A DNA stretch of 64,000 bases from Charina bottae (Eukaryota; Chordata; Lepidosauria; Squamata; Charinaidae). The notes beneath the pieces were generated by a model, which saw only the letters and a program-made list of their open reading frames with translations, did not search any database and was not told where the DNA came from. The stretch lies in NCBI GenBank assembly GCA_023362775.1, contig JALMGJ010000020.1:7954501-8018500 (forward strand). The letters run 5' to 3'. A program made the translations under genes and the position numbers. Shown piece after piece: positions 10,839-23,190 of this stretch (position 1 is the first letter of the stretch; each line of letters starts with the position of its first letter).

Positions 10839-11150
10839 TGAGCGGCCCTTTCTTCCCACCCCCTGTTTACCTTACATGGTCACGCGCTGCCTTAATGGAC
10901 GGTTTCCTCTGAAGAGCCCACGACTGCGCGGAGAAGGGACGGGGAAGGGGAGGCGGAGGGGGGACAGTGGGAGCGCGCCTGGGGAGCGCGCGCAAGGGAG
11001 AAAATGCAACCCCCCCAATAAAGAGCAAAGATTGCATTCAGCAGCGAGCAGCAATGCAGAAATAGATGGCAGTCTCGTGTCAGTGAGTTTGCATTCCCCC
11101 CTTCCCTGGTCCAAGCGCTGGAGTCAGCAACAGAGCCCTTGAAAGGCAAT

Positions 11151-11533
11151 TGCTTTTTACTACAAGTGGAGAAGTTCCCCCCTCTTGGTTGCCTGGCTGA
11201 CGGCTCGCACTGTACATGTTTGGGTGCATTTTTCCTTTCTTACTGGGTTGTTGATGGGGCTCTCATCCTTTTTTTCCCTTCCTTCCTCCACTCTTGTTCC
11301 TGCCTTGATTTTTTTCCCCTATCTCTTTGAAAGTGTGACTACAAATATTCTGTCTCTCTCAAACAAAAGCAAAGCGAGAGAAAAAGGACATCTGGATTGA
11401 TTACGCCTAAGAGTCTTTTCCCCCCTCCTTTTTAATGAACAGAACTAAAACCCCATCACGAAATTTCAAACACAAATCTAAAAGGAAAAGGTTGTGGTTT
11501 GTTTTTTTGCTCAGCAGCAGCAGCAGCAACAAC
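11151..11533 (+). other. KLF7: Probable KLF7 5'UTR
   Basis: Pyrimidine-rich sequence between the CpG-rich block and the KLF7 ATG. It ends in a short CAG run (11514-11526) and AACAAC before the start codon. An ATG at 11435 is in frame with KLF7 and has no intervening stop, but its context (T at -3) is weak. Confidence 0.5.
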
Positions 11534-11635
11534 ATGGATGTGTTGGCTAGTTATAGTATATTCCAGGAACTGCAGCTTGTCCACGACACCGGGTACTTCT
11601 CAGCTTTGCCATCCTTGGAGGAGAACTGGCAGCAG
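11534..11635 (+). CDS. KLF7: KLF7 first coding exon (partial gene)
   Basis: Encodes the N-terminus of Krueppel-like factor 7, a nuclear zinc-finger transcription factor that binds GC/CACCC boxes and acts in neuronal and adipose development. The 34 residues start [20 protein letters not shown] and continue [14 protein letters not shown], matching the KLF6/KLF7 N-terminal motif. The [14 protein letters not shown] spelling is that of KLF7, whereas KLF6 has a different spelling there. The one difference I recall from mammalian KLF7 is N for T near residue 31. The start has a strong context (ACAACATGG). The exon ends in phase 0 at CAG, followed by the donor GTGAAC, where the vertebrate KLF6/7 genes are known to be interrupted. 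The acidic activation and three zinc-finger exons are not in the window. Confidence 0.93.
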
Positions 11636-13514
11636 GTGAACCATTTACCTTACTCCTGTAAATCTCTTAAATGCTGGCATTGATGAATCAAAGCCTCTCT
11701 CTTGCTTTTATTTCTCATTTTCTCTCATCTTGGTTTCCCCCCTTCTTTTAAAATAAGCTACACTGTCACAGTGTCCTTAACAAAGCAATGTAGTTGAAAG
11801 CTGCTTGCATTAAATCCAAGATCAAAAGAATAATAATAAATCAGGGAACATCTGAGGTCTGGCGAAAGTTATTTAGAGGTCTTTTAATATTATGTTTTGA
11901 GTACATTTTTAAAAGAAAGAAGCTATTTCCCTCCCCCCCCCTTTCCTTTGTGAATAAGGAGTGATCACTTTTAACCTGTATTGACAACTGACAACTGGTA
12001 GAAATGGAATAATGTATTTTCCCCTCTTTTTCAAAGTAATTGATGTATCAGTGCAAGCCAGATTTTACTGAAAGTGACTTGTCTGCAGGAACATGCTGTA
12101 ATAAAAATAATCTGAGTTTCTACTTGTTAATTTTTAAAAACTTGCATGACCAATATTGGTTTAGAACAATGTCACTCAAGCTTATTTCTGCACATCCAAC
12201 GGAGAGCTTAGACACTAGAGGAGTTAAGAAATATTACCAAAAACGGAAATTGGGTAATGAGGTTAAAACTGCGCTGGTAGACAATGCTGTCAGGAGAGTC
12301 GGGGGTCTAGAGAGAAATCAGAGACTTTCATGAAATCTTTGATTAGCCCAACTATCAAGATGAGGAGAGGGAATGATTAGCAATCAAACTATCAGCTGGG
12401 AAGATGAAATGTAGCAGGATAAGCCCTTCCAAGAGATTCCTTGTTAGGGCAAGATAAGATCTAAGGTGGTAGTGTGAGTTTTATGGCTGGGCTTGATTAA
12501 TGATTCCTTGGTATTCTGAAAACTCCTGTCTTCAGAGAGGGAGTGAGGGGCAGGTGGACCCTGGCCTGTGGAGTTAACAAGACAAGGGGCATGTAAAACA
12601 GCAGCATGTGGCTGTTCGTGTAACTTCCATGCCCATGACTGATATAGAGCGAACAAGATAATGACTTGCTGGATTTTATTCTCTTGTGGTCCAAACACTA
12701 TTGATTAGCTCAGTTCTAGAAGGGGTCTTTGAGGTGTCTTGGATCTTACTGCTTTGGAACGGCTAGACACTCTCACTAAAATTTAATCTCTAATATTTAG
12801 CCCCAGGTTTCTTTTCGAAAGGGGTTCTTTAGCATGGTGGAAGCACTTCAGGTCCTCTTGGTTGTGAAAGGCAGAAGCCTCTGTTCGGCTTGCTTGTTAC
12901 ACACCTTGGTTAATGAGTCACATCTGGTTTTCTTTATGGTTCTCCTTTCAGCAGCTGATCCAGTTGGAGAGGCAAATAATTCTCGCCTTAACAATTCTTC
13001 CAGTTGCTTTCCAACAGTGGTCTTGCTGTTGCATCAGTTGCATATTAATAACAGTCTAGACCATTCTGGGCAAGATAATCTGTTGACATAGCCAGCATGC
13101 CTAATGCCTATCTTGTATGCTATATTTTGGAAGGTGGTTTTACTATAGAGAAAGGAAGCTGCCTGTTTATTTCAGTATAAAAGCATTCTGCTCTGAGTTC
13201 AAAGTTGAAAGGATTTTTTTTATAAAATCAATTTTTGCTTTTGAAGGCATGTGAACCTTTTTGTTAAATCTTAGTTGCCATGTGAACATGTCACATTCAG
13301 GAAACTTAACATTTATGTAGTCAGTTGGAGTGTGTAGAGCGCTCTGTGTACACTGTCTCTATATTTTAACAAATAGTCCCTGTAAGATAGCCAGTTTTAC
13401 CTTCCTATTGTCTGTCTTGGGGGAGGAGCTGAAAGAATAGTAACATTGTGTCCTTAAAGCTTCCTAGTGAAGTGGCTGAGACTTGAACTGTTTTAATGCA
13501 TGTTTTTCTTGAAT
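11636..13514 (+). other. KLF7 intron 1, proximal part
   Basis: Begins with the donor GTGAAC. A/T-rich, no recognised transposon. It may hold conserved non-coding enhancers, which cannot be judged from one sequence. Confidence 0.5.
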
Positions 13515-13585
13515 CTTGTAGGCCACCCTGGGCTGTTCAGGCAGTGGGTGGCTTATAAATCTTAAAAGCCAATGAATAAAAATTA
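13515..13585 (+). mobile_element. Old LINE (CR1/L2) 3' tail fragment
   Basis: The segment 'TTGTAGGCCACCCTGGGCTG..GGGTGGCTTATAAATCTTAA..AATAAA' resembles the common amniote CR1/L2 LINE 3' end with a short hairpin and A-rich tail. No coding part remains. Confidence 0.45.
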
Positions 13586-16575
13586 CCCCACAGCCCTCCA
13601 ACGTACCAAATGTATACATGTATCCTCAGAAGAAATTCCAATTGCATTCCATAGAGCCTGATTCCAAGTATAAGGGTATAAACCTTCAGTCAAACTCTGC
13701 TTAAATGGGTCAAGGAAGAGGGTAAATGGAAAGTGTCATGAAACAGGGAGCATGACTTCACTTACACTAAATTAACTTTGTCAAAGGATATATTTTGCTT
13801 TCTCACTCTATTCCAGACATTGTGATTTCTGGAAATACACCTACGATTATAAAGACAACCATGTTTCAAACATTATAATGTGTTTTGAGGGAGCACCGTC
13901 ATGGAACCAATATCTGCTTCTAAAAATTGGTTTGCTAGCTTTGGGAAGCAGCAAAAGAGCCCTAGGAATCTCAGACCCTACTCATTTTTTTAAAAAAATG
14001 TGTTCAGTTTTATTGAAATGCCATCTAGCAAAATACTAGCAAAACATCTGGGAGACATTGCAAACGAAAGAAGAGGAAGAAGGCTTTCCTTGCTTTCCCT
14101 TCCCCTTTGTCCGATCACAGCCACATTTGAGAGAGCTGCTCCAGAGGTTGAGTAAGTAACACTGGCAATGGATTCCAGTTACATTTTTAAAAAACACAAT
14201 TCTTTCTCATCTCCACATCCTCAATCCCGTCCACTTCTACCTTTGAATTCCTAAACAATGTAAAGATGCAGCTCTGTTGAAGAGAGCGCTTACATTGATG
14301 ACTTCAGCAGTTTGGAAGTTCTTGCTCACATGACATCCTCAAGACAGAATAGCATAATATTCTTTATCGTAAGAATGATCTATCAGGAAACCTCTATTTA
14401 CCCAGATGTTATAAGATTAGCAATACTGCTCATACTGTATGTTGAGATGCCTTGAGAGTACCAAGGAACAGCAGTATGTAAGCACTAATGGCATACTTCA
14501 ACCAAGTTGAGCATTTTAGTTACGGGATAAAGTTAAGTTACTTGCTTAAACTTCTCCCACTGGACTCAGTGGGATTTAACCGTCCTTAACTTTCATTGTT
14601 AGCATTATATGGAAATAGATCTCATTGTTTTCAATGGAACGCTCTAAAAAGTTAAGATTGTAGCTTTTTTATGCCCCTGCATGAATTTTGGTGTGAGTGA
14701 CAGCTGTAGAAAACTGATATAGTAACAAGGTGTTGCTTTAGTAGCCTGCCTTCCTTTCTTTATCTTAGTCTACTGTTTTGTGACTGGTGAATACAGAACA
14801 GGAAAAGTTGCATGTAGTCTGCAAGTGTCATAAAGAGAAAACCTACTGTACTGACCGCAGCAGTAACTCATGCCAGTTGCTAAATAAACACTTGCTGTCA
14901 TTCATTCTCCTTGTTGTCCTCCCTCTTCCTTGGTGCTGTAGGAAGAGGAAGTTGTTAAGTCCTTGCTACTAAGAATTAGCTGCATGGAAAGTTACAAGGG
15001 GAGTTCCTACATAGCTCAGAGTTTTTGGAGAAAAAGAGGTGATGACCATGTGCCCGTGATGCTTTTAGGTCAAAGAAATATGGCATGCACCATTGTAGCA
15101 GGTTGGCATCTTTTGTTTTCAGCGTTAATGAGCAGATGGTTAGGAATGCTCTGTGTGGCTCCTTATGGAGCAAAGCATTCCTAGCATTGAAGTGAGCAAG
15201 TTAACTCTTTTGGTATACGTGCCATTTTAGCTGCTTAGGTGATAGCCAGAGTTCTCCCCATGCTTGAGAACTCATGTATGAACCCAGTAGAATAGCATCT
15301 AGGCTTGGCCAGGCAGATTCAGGTTCAAGTCTTCCTATAGACATAAACAGCCTTGATAGCCCAAGGCAGATAATTCTACCTCTTCCTTAATATATTGACC
15401 CACATATCACCTCTAGGTATCTGGAAAGGAGCTCTTTTCATACAGCTCTTGCCGGTGTTATGTTATAGTATTGTGCAGAATTTTAGTGTGCTTTTACAAC
15501 AGGGACGTAAGTGGGGCAGGGAGGAGAGGTATGCACTGGCTGGGATATTCAGCCCAGATGTTACTGTTTGGATGAGAGACTTCTAGGATTTGAAATGAAT
15601 CTGCATAGAAAAATATTTAATAGACTGGAGGGGCTTAAGGTTTTTTTTTTGTTTGCAACTGTCTGTTGCATTACTTTAGGCTTACCGCACATCATGGTTA
15701 TGTCCTTCATGATTGGAAAAGTCAGGATTCAGGTTTAGAATATACGTAAGCAAAAGTTGGAAATGGCTGGAAATAATGACTGGAATCTGGAGTTATTGCT
15801 CGCAATGGCTTGAGAGGTGGAAGAAATAATTTATATCTTGTCCATTTACATTTCTTTACCCTCTGGACTCAGGGCAGAACTTAAGAGCCCCGTGAGATAG
15901 TTAGGCTTAGAGTACCATTTATTGAACCTATGTATGTTTAGAATCGAGCATATATTAGTTATGCTGTCTGTCTGCTATCTCTGTAATAAACAGCTTCTCT
16001 TTGACAAGCATAGCTTTCACATATATTTTTCAGTCCTAATTTTGACCCCTTCTCATGGACGCTGGGCATTGTTCAGATAGAAATTACTTTCCATCGCACG
16101 CTGTGACATTGATTACACTCTGTGTCTGTGGATCATGGAAAGACTCTTGGAGATGGCTTGGCCACCATGGTGTGCTTTGGTAAAAGTGTACTAAGAGCTG
16201 CTAGAAGAAAACTTCACAGTACATATAGGAATGCAACCTGTTTCAGTTCAACTTGTTGAGAGGCAAACAGTAATGCAGCAAGAATTCAGCCCAGTCATTC
16301 CTGGTAGTGGCAGCTCCTTGCCGCCTCTGATTTTTTAAAACTGGTGTTCCCAGGAATTGGTCCTCTTGCTTGCAAAGTGTGTGTTCTGTTAGCAAACAGC
16401 AGCCATAGATGACTTCTCCCTCTCACCTGGCTGTGTAGAAACAAAATAAATTAAGCAAAACAAGAAAATACATTCAGATTGGTTAACAATACATTTGCTA
16501 ACTGCACACACTTCCTTAATAGTTGCTGAATTTAGCACAGCATTTGGCAACAGGATTTAGGCAACCCTCACAATC
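13586..16575 (+). other. Intron sequence without recognised features
   Basis: No exon-like or transposon-like pattern is recognised. Short reading frames here (for example 14787-15184) lack any protein-like signature. Confidence 0.45.
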
Positions 16576-16833
16576 CCCAGCCCCGCGTGACGGAGTGAGC
16601 TCCCGCACTCGCCCCAGCTCTTGCCAACCTAGCAATTCGAAAGCATGCAAATGCAAGTAGATGAATAGGTACTAGTTCGGTGGGATGGTAACAGCGTTCT
16701 GCTTGCGTCATGCCGGCCACATGACCGTGGAAGCGTCTTTGGACAACGCTGGCTCTTCGGCTAACAAACGGAGATGAGCACCGGCCCCTAGAGTCGGACA
16801 CGACTGTGCAGGGGAAACCTTTACCTTTTTTTT
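16576..16833 (+). mobile_element. Sauria-type SINE, 5'-truncated
   Basis: Begins inside the tRNA-like head (CCAGCCCCGCGTGACGGAGT) and runs through the core and the BovB-like end AGAGTCGGACACGACTG (16790-16806) to ACCTTTACCTTT. The Pol III A box is missing. Confidence 0.85.
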
Positions 16834-17934
16834 TACACATATAATTAAGGGCTTCAAAAAAAGTTGAATACAGTTGTCCTGGGATAGTGAGTGAGATAGA
16901 TGCAGCTTTTCATAGTTTGAGATCTCATTGGATGCTCAACACCACTTTAGACATTGTTGAATTGACATGTATGTGCCTGTATTCTACAGGTGCCTATAGT
17001 ATTTCTTGTAGCAGCCTAATTGTTTATGTTGTATGTTTTATCAAGTATGCACTGCATGAATATGGCAATGAGGATGCAAAGCCAGTTATGGATCCCTATA
17101 ATATGCATACATGGCTAAATCCAGAAAAATTGAATACACTTTCTACTTTATGGGAAGGAGCAGGTATATCTGAAAATTCCTGTTACATGTATCAAAAAGT
17201 TGTTAGATTTGGATCTGGCAAAGCATCCAGCACACACTGATTTTTCTTTTGATCTTTAGATTATGGAGAACATGCTGAAATGAAGATTCTGACTAGCATT
17301 GAAGTAGAATATAACTACAGTTGCCTTTTTTAAAGAATCAAAGGAGCTTCAGATTTTTGTCATTTCTGGAAAGAAGGTGTTTTATGTCATATTTAGACAA
17401 CCCCCCCATTGGTAGACATTCTTAGAGCTCCCATTTACTGAAACCATCTTGACAGCAATAATACGTAAATTATGCTTCTACTATAATGTCTCTTTCCTCC
17501 TGTTTGTCATACATCAGTCTGATTAATCAAGTTTTGTTTCCTCTTATACTTGACCAAGGAAGGGGGAATGGAGCTCTAGCATGGTAGTTATCCGACCATG
17601 TTGATCATTGTTGTCTTGAAGCCAGAGGATTTTCCAGACTTTGTACTGGTGAGATTCCCAAATAAAGGGGTAGGGAGACTCTTTCAGCCTGACCAGTATT
17701 TGTGAATGCAAGCTGAGTCCAACAGCTAGGCTGTTGTGTTACCTTGAATTGGGGTTGGACTGACCATCGGTGGTGGTGAAAATAAGGCCACATAGGGAGC
17801 CTACATATGGAGAAAAGAAAAGAAAGATCTAACCAGTGAAAAGTCCTAGTGCACAAATGTGTTTCCGTTAGAATGATGATGTAGGGAAAAGATGTAGGGA
17901 AAAGAGGGACATCAATTGTCCTGTATACTTCAGT
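16834..17934 (+). other. Intron sequence, one 117-codon open frame
   Basis: An open frame at 16887-17240 has no domain that I recognise and no splice context that stands out. I treat it as chance or as an unknown old repeat. A C-run lies near 17401. Confidence 0.4.
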
Positions 17935-18112
17935 TTGTTTATTTATTTAATTTTATTTTTATCCCACCTTAATTATTTTTTATAAATAACTCAAGGCAGT
18001 GAACATACCTAATACTCCTCCCTCCTCCTATTTTCCCCACAACAAAAACCCTGTGAGGTGAGTTGGGCTGAGAGAGAGCGACTGGCCCAAGGTCACCCAG
18101 CCGGCTTTGCCA
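17935..18112 (-). mobile_element. tRNA-derived SINE, 3' part
   Basis: Reverse complement of the second SINE family seen at 47283-47628: AGCCGGCTGGGTGACCTTGG.., the segment CTCACCTCACAGGGTTTTTG, then GGAGGAGGGAGGAGTATTAG, and the TTGAGTTATTTATAAAAAAT tail. The tRNA-like head is lost. Confidence 0.7.
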
Positions 18113-18389
18113 ATCTGTTGTAATCACATTCTTTGTGATAATTGCATGCATGGAATTGCCCTGTCCAGGCTGGCCCTGAGAAAAGCAGCACCTACTGTAA
18201 ATACTCTCAACCATGTTCCCCTCATTTCAGTGATACTTCTTTAGGAGAAAAACAGCCTGCCCAGTACATCTCAAAACTAAATGTGGATAACTCAGTTTTC
18301 ACAAAATGTGGTCTTGTTCACACATGTAGTTTGGAGGGGAGAAGGAGATCTACAGAGAGTCTTTGTTCTAGTTGTCTAAAATCTATACT

Positions 18390-18570
18390 TAGTTAAGTGC
18401 TATTGAGTTGTACCTAACTCCAGCAAGTATATGGAGAAATGCCCGCGATCTAGTGCTGTCTCTGGTTATAATTTGCAGCTCTCCCAAGGACCTTCTAGTG
18501 AGCTGCTTGATCCTGTTCACCAACCTCATCCTGTGTCCTCCCCTTCTACTTCTCTCAACTTTGTCTCAGC
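18390..18570 (-). mobile_element. Possible old RTE/BovB-like 3' fragment
   Basis: Wording such as 'tgctattgagttgtacctaactcc' and 'caccaacctcatcctgtgtcctccccttct' resembles antisense RTE/BovB 3' coding sequence (compare 26334-26569) but is heavily diverged. Confidence 0.35.
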
Positions 18571-19453
18571 ATAGTCATTTTTCCCTAATCAATCCAAAAC
18601 CTATAGTTTCACAAAACCTTGATCTAATGCTTTGAAACCTGTAATGGCAAGCTTCAGACTTGTTCCTGGTATGTTCTTGTAGGGAACAGTCCACTGACTC
18701 TGGAGCAATTAGCAGTGAACACTGTGGTATAGACAACATGCGTAAACATTATGCAGTGGATCAAGATGCCCCTCTTCCACTGAACAAAGAAAACGCCCAG
18801 ACATGTTCAGGCACACGGGGGTGGTGGTTCTATGACACAGCATGATGCAAAATATGAATGGTAAGAATAACCTGGACCACCTGATCGGATCATCCAAGAT
18901 ACTGTTTGGTCAGAGTTTCCTTCCCTGGAAGGTACTCCACTCACTTGCTTTCAAGGGGTTGGTGGAAAGTAGAGGCAAGATCTTGTTGTGGAGTCTCAGG
19001 GAATTGCCCAGTAAGAATAATCAAAGATTAAGGTTCTGGATAAATCTAGTTGGCCAAGTCTGATACGTTTTCCTTAGTAAAGTCTCTGTTATGTTTTTCA
19101 TCTGACCCTTCCTTGACTGCTCTCTGCTGGGTTCTTTAATATGTGTTCTGATTAGGTATTGGAGTTAATTTAATCTTTTGGCCAAGGGTATGAAATGGTC
19201 CTTCCCCCTGAGGCAGATTGCTGGCTCTGCGTGCTTACCTATTTCTTGAGAAGACAAAATGAAAGCTCTGGAAAAAAGGACTGTCTTCCCCTAGAGGGGC
19301 AATTCTTGGTCCTGGATTCCTCTTTATTTAAGCTTGGCTTATAAATCACACGATTGGTGGCAGTATACCTAAAGAAGTAACATTTCCTTGAAGTTGAGCT
19401 CTGCTGATGACTATTGGACACCAGGTTTTTTTCGGAGGAGGGGGGAATTCTCA
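18571..19453 (+). other. Intron sequence without recognised features
   Basis: Nothing supportable seen. Confidence 0.4.
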
Positions 19454-19461
19454 GTCTAGAC

Positions 19462-19560
19462 CAGTGTTTCTCAGCCTTGGCAACTTTAAGACGTGGCTGG
19501 CTGGGGAATTCTGGGAGTTGAAGTCACACGTCTTAAAGTTGCCAAGGTTGAGAAACACTG
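19462..19560. mobile_element. Palindromic hAT MITE (99 bp)
   Basis: CAGTGTTTCTCAGCCTTGGC at the left is mirrored by GCCAAGGTTGAGAAACACTG at the right. The centre carries GGGGAATTCTGGGAGTTGAA. Flanks are GTCTAGAC (19454-19461) and ATCTAGAC (19561-19568), an 8-bp duplication with one mismatch. Same family as 888-991. Confidence 0.82.
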
Positions 19561-19568
19561 ATCTAGAC

Positions 19569-22530
19569 TAAAGCCTTGGGGTTCTCTAGAGGCCTCCCAT
19601 CCAAATAATAACCAAGTCCTCCCCTGCTTAGTTTTTTTTTAAGATCAGCCAAAGTTATCTGCTATGACTGCCTCTGAAAAGTATAGCAAAGGACTTTGCA
19701 GGGTTGGAGATGTAGATCCCTGCACAGATTGTCAAATTAGGATGAGTTTGTTCTGCTAGGCTTTCTGGTCTGGAGTGTTGACTATAAACTTTGGGAGGCA
19801 TTCTTTGCTCCTCAGTGGTGTTACTAAAAGGATGATGGTGCCTATGAAGTATTCTGAAATCCTGGTGCTGCAGGAGTATTACTGTGATACAACTAATCCA
19901 GCAGAACGGTGTTAGTGTTTACCCAGACTTACTTTGGCAGATGGGGCTGTTTTGCTGGTCTGTCAAAAATGTTCTGCTGCAACTGGAAAGGGATAAATCA
20001 CACTGTAGGACATTGCTTTCTCTCTGCAATCTCCCATTGTTCTAGAATAATGGGATACTTGGCTCCTCCATAAATGAAACTCATCTCTTTGAATGTTGCT
20101 ATTTCATCTTAGTTCCAGTCACAGCAAAACACATTTCTAAGTGCTCATTGTACATCATGCCTTGGTAGGATAGCTTCCAGGAAGAATCAACTTCCAGGAA
20201 CAGCCATTTGTGTGGTATAGAGTGTGGGAAAGAATGGCTAAGTAGGTAAAAAAGTTTCCTGTCACAATAGCACAAGTGGTGGTGCAGAGTAGAAGTAGTC
20301 CACTGAATCTTTAAATTACAGATACTTTAATGTATTTTTTTCTGCATTGCCATGTATAGTACAAGTAGAACTGATTTGCTGGAATTTTGGCTAGTGCTGG
20401 GAGATCCAAAGGGGCATCTCTCCATGCGAGCTTCCTCAAAGTAGGGAGGGAGGGATCTCCCTGTTTCTGGTCTCTCAGTTTTGTTTGTGTTCAGTCAGAA
20501 ATACCTTTCATCTGACTTTTAAATGGTTTGTGCCCTCGTATATCTCTTTTTTCTTTCTCTCCCTTTAACTTTCTGTATGCATTTTTTGAGCCAAAATCTG
20601 GAGACATTTGAAATTGAAACAGGATAACTGTTCTAATCTGCATATTACTCCAGAAAGTGAGAGTGAGGGTTTGGTGGGTTCGGTTAAAAATTCTATCCCT
20701 GCCTTGAACCATGAGCTGTTCCCTCACTTCCCCAAAAGATGGGTGTTCAGTAGAGTTTTTTTCCTTGAGAAATTAGATCTGCTGATGCTCAGAGCAGGCC
20801 TCTTCAGAAGTGGAAGTTCTACCAGAGTTGTAAACCAGCCATCTGATTTACGTTTTCTGCAAAATATTTACTATTTTCTCAGCTCCATTTACCTGAGAAA
20901 TGAGTGTGTGTATATTATTGCTATATTTCCTTTTTATCTTTGCTGATTTAAAAAAAATTAAAATATTTTATATGTAGCCTATGAAAAATATTCATATCCT
21001 ATTTCATTGCATCAGGTTTTTTAGAGCAATGGCTTTGCAAAACAACATGTAAATAAGAGCAAAGACAAAATATAAATGTACAACAACCATATTAAGAAAT
21101 GTATAGACCATCAGTATGTTTCCATTTGCCTGGAAACATGTAAGCTAGTTACGGTTTTAGTTAGAAAACATTGGAGAGGGAGGTATTTGAAGCTCAGTTG
21201 AATGCCTGAATAGAAAGAGGGCAAAGGGCAAATTAAGAGGAAAGAAGATCCTCTGTTTTGGGTCTGCCACCAGTAAGGCTCTGTCCCTTGTTGGCTTCAA
21301 TCTCAATCAGTCTTAAAAACAGAAGTATCTCAGTACTTCTGAGGCAGGTCCCAAGTTCTATTGAATTTTAAAAGAAATATTACCCAGGCCTGGAAATATA
21401 CTGATAGTCAGTGCAATGGATGTATATATGTTTAAAGGACTATTAAGAAAAGCAGAAAATAAAAGTAAAAGGAAATAGAAGAGATTTTCAAGCAGGATAA
21501 GATAAAAATTGAAGTAACATCAAATTAGTGGTGGAAAATACCCTGTGTCAATTTAAACCTTCAGAACATTATTAAAGTCAAGTTGATAGTCAATAATTAA
21601 CAACAATAGCCAGTATACTGTAAATCCTAAGTCAGAATGAAGAATAAATAAAAAATTCTGTCTAATCTAAGAATTTATCTGATAAATCAACAAAAGCTTA
21701 GTTATTGAAGCACATTAAGAGAAACCCAAGGTTTGGATGTCGTACAAGAACATATGTAGAATTATAATCCATAAATGGTTTCCTAGTTGAATTAAATTCT
21801 TTATCAAACTTGTTTTTCAAATATGAGGATATTTTTGAGATTGATGCTTACTCCTAAAGCTTAATTTGCCATTCTTCTATAGAAGGAATTATATGTGATT
21901 TCCAATTAAAAAACCCAACAAATTTCCCCTAGCATTCAATCCTCAGCATTCTGACATTATGAAAATGTGATTCTTTACCTCAGGCTTCAAAATGACTTGA
22001 GAATTTGAGACGTGTGGGGATTACTGCATAGTTGTAGCACCTTCTCTTTTGCTCTCCAGGTCATCACTTAAATATAGAACATGTCTATAGTATAACCTTT
22101 GTTCCTTTTGTTATAAAGCAAGGTTATATTCCCTTCCAACCTTTCTCTGCTTACATTTCTGAAATGGTGGGACAGCTCCTAATCACTGCTAAAAGCTTTT
22201 ACCTGAAGCAGGAGGGAATTTCAGATGTAGGACATGCAATCTTCCTGACTCACTCCCTCTGTGCCTCACTCACTCTACACGAGTGCTTGGTTAATAACAA
22301 CTTCATTATGATTTAAGACCAAATAACAATGAAATTACATATTCCAAGGAAGAAAAATCCATTCAGAGAGGTAAAATAACAGGTAAAAGGAAATCAAACA
22401 AAAAGGAAAGGAAAGGAAAAATAGATAAACTAGAAAGTAGCTATTGATTGATGTTATCCATGGCATGGGGAAAATAAGCGTTTCAGATATTTGCTATATA
22501 ATAGCTGAAAAATCCAAACTGTTAGCCTCC
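19569..22530 (+). other. A/T-rich intron sequence
   Basis: No exon or repeat family recognised. Reading frames here are short and A/T-driven. Confidence 0.4.
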
Positions 22531-23190
22531 TAACGGCAATAGCACTTGGCTACCTTGGATAGTTGGATGTTTCAGAAAACACATCAGCCAGAAGTCAGTT
22601 TTCTTCTCATCAAACCAGCCAGAACAATTTGACAATGGGGGGCTATTAAGTCTGCGTGCCAAGCTGTATAAAAAAGGCAGTGCAATAAAATATGGGCAAC
22701 AGACTCCATATTCCCGAGTTGGCAACAACGTAGTCAAACTTGGATTAAAGCTTCTATCTCCCCTCTGATAGTACGAGAGTCAGGGAGTTAAATTTTGCCA
22801 AAGCTCTTTGGTGTGATACACTCAGAATGTTTGTTAGGTAATTTGTTGGAATAAAAGGCTTCTACCCAGGCCATTTCTGTGACAGAGGGGGATAGTAGTA
22901 CCCTGGTCACTATGAAGATGGATCAAAAACATGATGTTTCATTTCCTGATGGGCTCCCTCAGGCTCTAGTGAAATCAGATATTGAAGTGAGAGGCCATGT
23001 TGTCTTACGTTCAACGCCTTTTTTCCAAGCTGCATAAAAACCACTCGGGAGATTTAGAGCAGCCAAAGATTCCTCTGTGAAAATCAGTTTAGTATAGACT
23101 TGAGGATGGCCAAACTCGTACAAAAGCCCTGTAGAAGCTAGGCCTGATTCCAAATGTAACGAAGAGTTGAGTACATTCTGGGGCACAAAG
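22531..23190 (-). pseudogene. Probable decayed LINE 3' coding remnant
   Basis: On the minus strand near 22690-22740 a 'CQLGNMESVAHILLHC' spelling resembles the Cys-rich C-terminal motif (C..E.V.HxLxxC) that follows the RT in several LINE clades. The minus-strand frame at 22959-23186 may be an upstream piece. Many stops are present. Clade not determined. Confidence 0.4.

Larger units (their letters stand above)
9990..11150 (+). promoter_or_regulatory. KLF7: CpG-rich KLF7 promoter region
   Basis: Base composition changes sharply from A/T-rich flank to a GC- and CpG-rich stretch (for example 10001-10130, 10200-10330, 10900-11000) that ends a few hundred bases before the KLF7 ATG. Position, orientation and lack of transposons suggest the promoter-associated CpG island. 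It holds a C-run (10311-10324), octamer, MEF2, CArG and inverted CCAAT matches (listed separately). No transcription start can be fixed from sequence alone. Confidence 0.65.

Noticed and set aside
11534..11635. KLF6 instead of KLF7
   Set aside because: The N-terminus reads [20 protein letters not shown], the KLF7 spelling; KLF6 differs after MDVL and at several later positions.
11435..11683. Uninterrupted 82-codon frame as a separate small protein
   Set aside because: It is KLF7 exon 1 read with its 5'UTR and past the splice donor; the true coding part ends at 11635.
16887..17240. 117-codon open frame as an exon
   Set aside because: No known domain, no convincing splice sites or start, and A/T-rich intronic setting.
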